In this document: positions 57,983 to 64,000 of the stretch, one piece after another
Numbering within the stretch: the stretch's first letter is position 1
How the letters are laid out: each line of letters starts with the position of its first letter
DNA from: Dendrophyllia cribrosa
Lineage: Eukaryota; Cnidaria; Anthozoa; Scleractinia; Dendrophylliidae
Length of the DNA: 64,000 nt
Direction of reading: 5' to 3'
Assembly (NCBI GenBank): GCA_024195265.1
Contig: JAJLRJ010000008.1
Location: forward strand, 6,653,488 to 6,717,487
The notes under the pieces: generated by a model
What the model was told of the DNA's origin: nothing
What the model saw: only the letters and a program-made list of their open reading frames with translations
Database searches by the model: none
Made by a program: the position numbers and the translations under genes

Positions 57983-59722
57983 ATGTTGAAGTCGATAGGT
58001 GTTTATATATCTGCCATATGCCTTTGTCTATTTGTACTAAAGGCTCCGGCAACTGATCCAGCGCAAAACGCCAGTAGCGTTTTTTTGTCGTACAATGAGT
58101 ACAATTCACACGCAGTGTACGATGCGTGCGCGTGTCATGGCGCTGGCACACTGTCATTCCTGTTCAACACGCACAAACCGGATGCGTTTCTTGCTTATCA
58201 GGATGACGGAACCTACAGCAACTTTGACTTGTTTTTGATCAACGGGAAAATCCGAGCAAGAGTCCATTTTGATGACTGCCCCTGGAAGGAGCTCGTAATT
58301 AAGGGTAATTTTTCGGATTCGCGTTGGCACCGAGTTCATTTAACGAGAGAACTCAGGAATCTGACTCTGACAGTAGATGGATGTCATTCACAGACTATTC
58401 CTTGTGATATTTCGTCTTCAAAGCAAGATAAATGGCAAGCTCTCTACGTTGGGAATATTCCTTTGAACATTACATGGAATTCTTTGGCGAATCCAAGCAT
58501 TTTGCGGCAAGCCTTCGCATCTGCGTAAGTCTAAGTCCGAGTAAAAATTAATAAGTTACTTGTTAAAGGGAGGACCTAGAACACATTAAGCAATCCAATA
58601 TAAAGGGTAACTGTTCAATGATGGTTAAATTCAAATAGTTTTATCACGATTATATTGTGCCTTGTAAGTTCATCATTGATAAATGTCTAAACTTCTTTTT
58701 CAAAAATAAAATAAAAACTGATAAATGAATGACACCAAAGAAAAGTACTACTGAAGAAGTATTCATTTCTGCCAAAATCAATACATATGACCGCAATTTA
58801 GGAGCTCATTCATATACTCAAAAGTTAATTACACTATTCTAGTTTTAACCCTGGCAATGTACGAATTACGATTTTCATTCGAAACAATACTTAAGAAAAT
58901 AAGATTCCAAACAATTTTTTTCAGTGCCTTATAAAAAATAGATAGCGTCAAGGTTTTAATACTTTACCACGCTGTTCACGGCTGACCGAGTTGTCAGTAT
59001 CTTGAAGAATACTTCTTGCTACTGGAGATCAAAAATTTGGACGGGTTTATTAACCTTTAATGACATTTTATAATTTCTTTCATTTACACAGCTTTCAAGG
59101 GTGTATCGGTCATGTGATTCAAAACGTACCTGGAGAAAGCCCCAAGCCTTTGCCGCTACGTTACAGCGCAGGGACTGGGCAGGGGTGTGAAAGCCGCTGC
59201 GTATTTGGCGGGAAATGTGACAATCACATAGATGACGTCACTGGAAACGAATGCCAATGTCCCGGATATGGAATTGAGGAGCTGACGTGCAAGCATCATA
59301 AAAGCCCTGTCAGTGTTTATCTCACGCATGCACACACAATAAAGACCAGCGTATCGAGCAGATCTAATGCAAGTAAAACATTCTCTACTGAAGTTACGTC
59401 AAGTTTGATTTCTTCAAGCCAGAGTCGTGTTTTATTCACCGTAACGTCTTTATCAAATATCATCGAGAGTTCAACTGGTACCCAGTCAGCCTCGGATCCT
59501 GCAGTGGAGTCTGTTCCAAGAAACTTGACCAGTTCCAAGCGGCATGGTTCGGTTCCAGTCCCCTCAAGGCATTCCAGGTCAGCTGACGTAAGTTCTTCAG
59601 TTGACAATAAAGCTGCAGTGATGGCAAAGAAAAGTAGCGCATTTTGTCTGACAGGCTCTTGTGTATCGATCTATCTTGGGCTGATCACCCTTCTTCAAAA
59701 CGATTTTATTATAATCCAGTAA
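57983..59722 (+). CDS. Neurexin-like protein 2: LNS-EGF with Ser/Thr stalk and hydrophobic tail
   Basis: Two exons, 57983-58524 and 59092-59722, join in frame to 390 residues. I chose the ATG at 57983 over the in-frame one at 57956 because it opens directly into a signal peptide (MLKSIGVYISAICLCLFVLK). LNS 1 (about 24-190) has LAYQDDGTYSNFDLFLINGK, RVHFDDCPW and DSRWHRVHLTREL. The EGF (about 213-247) has CVFGGKCD and ECQCPGYG. A Ser/Thr-rich stretch of about 100 residues follows, then a C-terminal hydrophobic segment (CVSIYLGLITLLQNDFIIIQ) with no basic cytoplasmic tail, as in a GPI-anchor signal. LNS 2 and the PDZ-type tail of neurexin-like 1 are absent. It is a same-strand tandem paralogue, and both genes splice exon 1 to 2 in phase 2. 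A short overlapping upstream open frame from 57817 could affect translation. Confidence 0.82.
58738..58835 (+). repeat. Diverged single copy of the 88-bp repeat
   Basis: 'aaaagtactactgaagaagt', 'attcatttctgccaaaatca' and 'actcaaaagttaattac' follow the order of the unit at 1270-1628 with many changes. It lies in the neurexin-like 2 intron. Confidence 0.5.
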
Positions 59723-61430
59723 ACAATCTGGTTGAGTCTGAATAGCCCAAACTGCCCTTGGTTCTGTGTGTGTTGGGCACAGTCACGTGGTTTTACATTT
59801 CAAGACATTTAAAATGTCAAAGCCTAGTAATTGTCAAGGAGTCTCTTTCCCATGCAGGGAACGCTCCGAGTAACTTACAAAAATACTGGGAAAAGATGGT
59901 TCGATAACAGCTAGTCTGGCTTGTACCTTAGCTGCCAGCACAGAGATTGATTGACGGTTTTGATACAATAAACTTCCTTCTCAGCGAAAAAGGAAACAAA
60001 GTGGAACGTAAATGACACGTGAGTGACAAGCTAGTGACTGAGATTTTAAAAACGATTAACTGAACGATTCCGTCTTTCCAACAAGACTCAAACTTCAAAC
60101 TTTCTTTATTTACTCACTTTTTACAACTATATTTTAAAAAAATACCTACACACATTTTGAACTAAGTACTAATAATTTAAATAGTTAATACAATTTTGAG
60201 TCTGGGAGCTAAATTAACGGGTAAGTTTTCTCAGTGACGGAAATGAAAAGAATGGTGAAATGCCATTCTTTAACAGTTTTGATCAATAGAAAGCTCTTTT
60301 TATTGGTATTATATTGTTAGTTTTTTTTAAAAAACGAAAATAGTGACTGTTTTAGCAGCCTACGTGATATTAGATAAAGTTTGGTATACAATGTCAAGAT
60401 TTGTCAGTCTAGTCTAGATGCATGTGACGATCGACAGCAATTAAGGTCAAGCAAAACAAGCCAGCCATTAGATTACTGATCTTCCGTGGATAAATGATTT
60501 TGCAAATCTCTTCATTTTTTTGCCGAAAAGAAAAGAAAAAAGCATCTGCATTTGAAAAAAGCAGCTTTGAGAATTTATACTATACGTATTGTTGGTCGAA
60601 ATTTTTAGATAAAAATTGTGACTGTTGATATAAGTAAGGAAGTTAATAGAACAGTTAACAAATGTACGGAGCCCGCTAAATGTTCGAAGTTCTGAGCTTG
60701 TAACCATTAAAGATATTATCATCCCTATTGAGACAGCCATAGCGGCAACTTTAGAACTTTGTTTTAGTTAATTGAAATATCTGTTTGATTTTAAGAATAC
60801 AAACAGCTAGAATTAAGGCAATGTTATTGGAAAGCCACTTTTAATGGTATATTTGAATTGTATTTGAACGCTTAAAAGGATAAAATAGGAACGCAAACAA
60901 GGCATTGCAGAACCAGACATGGTCAAAAGCTAACATTGAAAACGGTCTTTGTCGGCTTGTTTCCAACACTTCCTTTGCCGTCACGCGTCATCACAAGCTG
61001 CAAAACAAATGTTATGAAATATAATTTGTCATAACGATACCAAACGTTTAAGAGAATTCCACTAAATTGTGGTACTTTTAAACTAAACGAAATTCTAGAA
61101 GTGGAAATAACACAAGTTTTTAAAAAAAAAATTAAAAATAAAAATAAATAAAAATAATCTGTTTAATTATTTTGCAATCAATGTCAACAGTATCTTGCCC
61201 GCCGATGGTCCATCTGTCAAAAAACAACAATATGAGGTCATTTGAATTCCAAATCTATCCCTGACCACAATCTTATCGCTTTGGGTTCACGGAGCTTCCT
61301 TCTACAGAAAATTTGCAACTGTTGAAGTCCGGATAATATGATTCAAACTGGATATTTTGTTACTATTGTTGAGTAAATGACATGACAGTCAGGTGAAAAC
61401 CATCATCTTAAAGTAACATCAACTGCCAAG
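59723..61430. other. Neurexin-like 2 3' region and spacer to neurexin-like 3
   Basis: AATAAA at 59967-59972 is the likely polyadenylation signal of neurexin-like 2. The rest is AT-rich with no gene recognised. The promoter of neurexin-like 3 should lie near the right end. Confidence 0.5.
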
Positions 61431-61981
61431 ATGAAAGTTTGGCCCTACGTAGAGATCTTTTTGACGATTGCCATCTGCCATCAAATCGGTCATGGCGCGA
61501 GGCTTACACCAACGAACCGAACTGACAACACTTTGAAGTACGGTATGGCCGGCAAGTTTGCTTATTCCGCGTACGCCACCCCGCCGTTTACCAACAATTC
61601 CACGCTTGTTTTCCGCTTTAAAACGCTGAAAAAACATGGAATGTTGTTTTATATGGACGACGGAGGCGTAAAGGATTTTATAGACGCATTCTTGTTAAAC
61701 GGCCAGCTGCGAGTTCGCCTTACATTAGGCAGCTGTAGAAGAAAACAACGTTTGATAAACGGCACATTCACTGACTTTAAGTGGCAGAAAATTACGTTAA
61801 AATGGACTTCTGAGGCCGTAATTCTCTCGGTTGAAAGCCGCAATACCAGCTACAAGCTTTGTAACAGAGTTAGGAAAACCGCCTTCAAAAAGTTGTATGT
61901 CAGCAATTTCCCATCCGAAGAGAGGGGTGAATTTATTTGGTTGTTTCGCGATTCCTGGGACCTTTCGTCGATGCATGGCGG
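61431..61981 (+). CDS. Neurexin-like protein 3, first coding exon (partial gene)
   Basis: The open frame starts at MKVWPYVEIFLTIAICHQIG, a signal peptide, and continues into an LNS domain: STLVFRFKTLKKHGMLFYMD, DFIDAFLLNGQLRVRLTLGS and FTDFKWQKITLKW. The donor GTAAGT at 61982 ends the exon in phase 2, as in the two upstream paralogues. The remaining exons are not seen up to 64000, so they lie to the right, or the gene is broken. Like the other two copies it keeps DD after the central strand and a Cys after the RVRL-type strand (GSCRRKQRL). Whether it has an EGF domain, a second LNS domain or an anchor cannot be told. Confidence 0.78.
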
Positions 61982-64000
61982 GTAAGTAAATAGGGGTTTT
62001 TTGTACACTGGTTGTTTAAATCATATGAAATGAGCAGAAATTAAGAGTTAAAAAAGAAAACTATACTTTATTGCCAATGTTTTTACAGTATTACACCATA
62101 TCATTAACTGAACACGAACACCTTGAGAAAAGCAAACCGCACTGGGAATAGTTGGGAATGATAACTGAAACGATAGCCAAAAACTTTTTGCTTTAATTCT
62201 TCAAGAGAAAGAATGACCAATTCAAAACATGTTTCGAAAAAAATACTTAAAATTGGCTGCCCTTTTCAGATGACATAAATCATTAACGATTATTTTTTAA
62301 CCGGTTCCTACGAAAACATATATTCTAGTGCAATAGTGTGCCGCTAAAAAGGTGACCCACGAAGCCGCTCTTAACGTCATCTTATTTACTGATGCATTTC
62401 CCCGTTCCACTTTACTTTGAATTGATCAGCCTACAAAACGAAAGAGAAAATCACGGTCAAAACCCTTTTTAACTCCCAGAGTCATTTTAAATAGTTATGG
62501 AGACGTGTAATATACTGAGTTCTACTTTTCTTTGAGTCTGTCAACGAAATCCTATGGTGTGACCATTCAAATGAAACCTCTTTGACAATGCTTTCGCATG
62601 GTACTATTTGTTTTTAATATTTTACGAAATATTTTTATTTTTAGCACTTTTGGCAGTTAAAGGGTTAAATGCAGTGTTAATAGTGTCAGGGTCGGTGAAT
62701 TCTGTGATACGATTAATATTTTAGTCTCCAAATTACATGATACCATTTTTAGTTTCACCTATTTTTAGTATCACCTTGAAAAGCGAAAACACGTATTTGT
62801 ATCAACGAGCATGCGAATACAGCCGCCTCTCTCATGATCGCTCCCGCTCTCTCGCGCGAACGCCCCTAGCGGCTGTATTCGCAGGCTAATCAATGAATAG
62901 CTAAAATTAATATTTTAATTTTGTTTACAATTTTTACTATGCTAGTGCAATAAAACTATTAGTGAGCGTCTTTGGCTACAGATGGCTCGGGTACCGACTT
63001 GAAAAAAATTGGCCTTTTTTAAGTTACTTTCCGCGGTGTGTCTCGAAAAAAAAGCAAAAATTTGGTTATTGTTTATTCCATTTTCGAGGAATCAGTTGAT
63101 ATTTTTCTATCGGTCCTCTAAGAACATTTTGTGTTAGAGCACAGGAACTTTGTGAAATATTTAGTACAGTTTTGACCAAAAAGAGCGAAATCCCCGTGAC
63201 ACTACCCCATCTGACAATCCCGCGTTGTCAGAGTGTATAGAGTGTGGTCGGCCATGTTGAGGGTACAGTACTTTAGGCTTCACACGTGTTTCAGAGCTCC
63301 AGATAGTCTCGAGAGACAGTGTATCAAATGAATGTCGGTCTCCAAGCACCGAATAGCTCGCAGGCTTCAATCTTATAATAGCAAACATTCAGGACTCGAT
63401 AAGAATTCCCAGATAGAACGAAGTAATTTCCTGGATGCATGGTAGTCCATTTGAGATTGCCCTTCAGCCATTTTGATATAAATCTGATCACAATGGAGAG
63501 GAAACTGATCAGCACCGAAGTCTTCTCCAAAGAAATTACTTGGTACACACACGGCCACTGTCATCCAGACTCCAATCCGCGCATATTGCGCCACAGTTCA
63601 GACTTTGGCCAGGATCGAGCTAAAGAGAACACAAAATTTTATTGTTTTTTTTTCGAATTGTGGGATTCAGTGCAGATCAGAGCTATTTACCATTTACAAG
63701 GAAAAACCAAAAATATTCCGGTTGGAAAATCAAAAAGGGTACGTTTCATTCTGTTAATTTGGAAAGTTTTAGAAATTATGATTGCCGGTTGGGCTGATAC
63801 ATTTGTTCCGCTCTTTTAAACTGTATATGACAGACTTTTTTTTATTTGCTTGATGGAATCTACATGGTGTTCTTATAAGAAAATCGAAAAGAGCTATTTC
63901 GATATCGATTTTCTTTTCCGTGTTTTGCAAAACCGCGCAAGAAGAAGGACTGGAAATAGCCTGCTGTGACGTCAATACAGGAATGCCGGTGTCGAAGTTT
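61982..64000. other. Probable intron 1 of neurexin-like 3
   Basis: No exon with LNS or EGF features was found. 62531-62610 is a reverse-complement relative of the 88-bp repeat. 62815-62885 is a short inverted pair around 'agccgcctctc'. The open frames at 63161-63819 on both strands show no recognisable domain. Confidence 0.45.
62531..62610 (-). repeat. Inverted single copy of the 88-bp repeat
   Basis: 'aatcctatggtgtgaccatt' followed by 'caaatgaaacctcttt' is the reverse complement of the unit at 1270-1628 with few changes, so it is closer than the other single copies. Confidence 0.8.

Noticed and set aside
63439..63819. 126-residue open frame near the right end
   Set aside because: No domain recognised, overlapping open frames on the other strand, and lies in what should be an intron; left unannotated.
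1..64000. CRISPR array, operon or bacterial gene
   Set aside because: All recognised genes are spliced animal genes; repeats are transposon-like, not spacer arrays.

Overview
The window is eukaryotic, animal DNA: about 37% GC by impression, split genes with GT-AG introns, long repeat-filled introns and no operons. The gene content (exportin-2, CCDC25, tektin-2, a TMEM244/SYS1-family protein, neurexin-type proteins) together with dense small inverted-repeat elements, a GIY-YIG Penelope-type remnant and a C2H2-finger TTAA transposon suggests an anthozoan cnidarian, most likely a stony coral. The species cannot be fixed from sequence alone.

Layout. (1) 966-17080 (+): the last 15 coding exons of exportin-2 (CSE1L, 476 residues to the stop). 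One intron carries a 6.2-kb TTAA-flanked DNA transposon, itself holding a nested 527-bp element. (2) 20865-21253 (+): a possible small two-exon gene (87 residues), unassigned. (3) 22376-30745 (-): CCDC25, complete in ten coding exons, 208 residues. (4) 30982-34570 (+): tektin-2, complete in five exons, 466 residues. Its start codon lies 236 bp from that of CCDC25, head to head, and the shared promoter has two RFX X-box-like palindromes. (5) 36833-43074 (-): a TMEM244-like four-helix membrane protein, six exons, 151 residues. (6) 44544 to the end (+): three tandem, same-strand genes whose first exons each encode a signal peptide plus one laminin-G/LNS domain and stop in the same splice phase. 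The first is a complete LNS-EGF-LNS-TM protein (563 residues), equal to repeat I of an alpha-neurexin put directly on a membrane anchor. The second is LNS-EGF, then a Ser/Thr-rich stalk and a hydrophobic C-terminus that looks like a GPI signal. The third runs off the window after exon 1.

Most remaining sequence is transposon debris: hairpin-like nonautonomous elements, many flanked by TTAA; one with an 11-bp target duplication; a THAP-domain element; a tRNA-derived SINE; poly-G/poly-C tracts; and an 88-bp tandem repeat whose single-copy relatives recur through the neurexin-like cluster.

How the genes fit together: CSE1L is housekeeping nuclear transport. CCDC25 and tektin-2 appear to share a bidirectional promoter with cilium-type regulatory sites. 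The three neurexin-like genes are a local expansion of cell-surface or secreted adhesion proteins, and they are the most novel part of the window. Exon boundaries were read by hand from reading frame, family similarity and GT/AG sites. No transcript or database check was possible.
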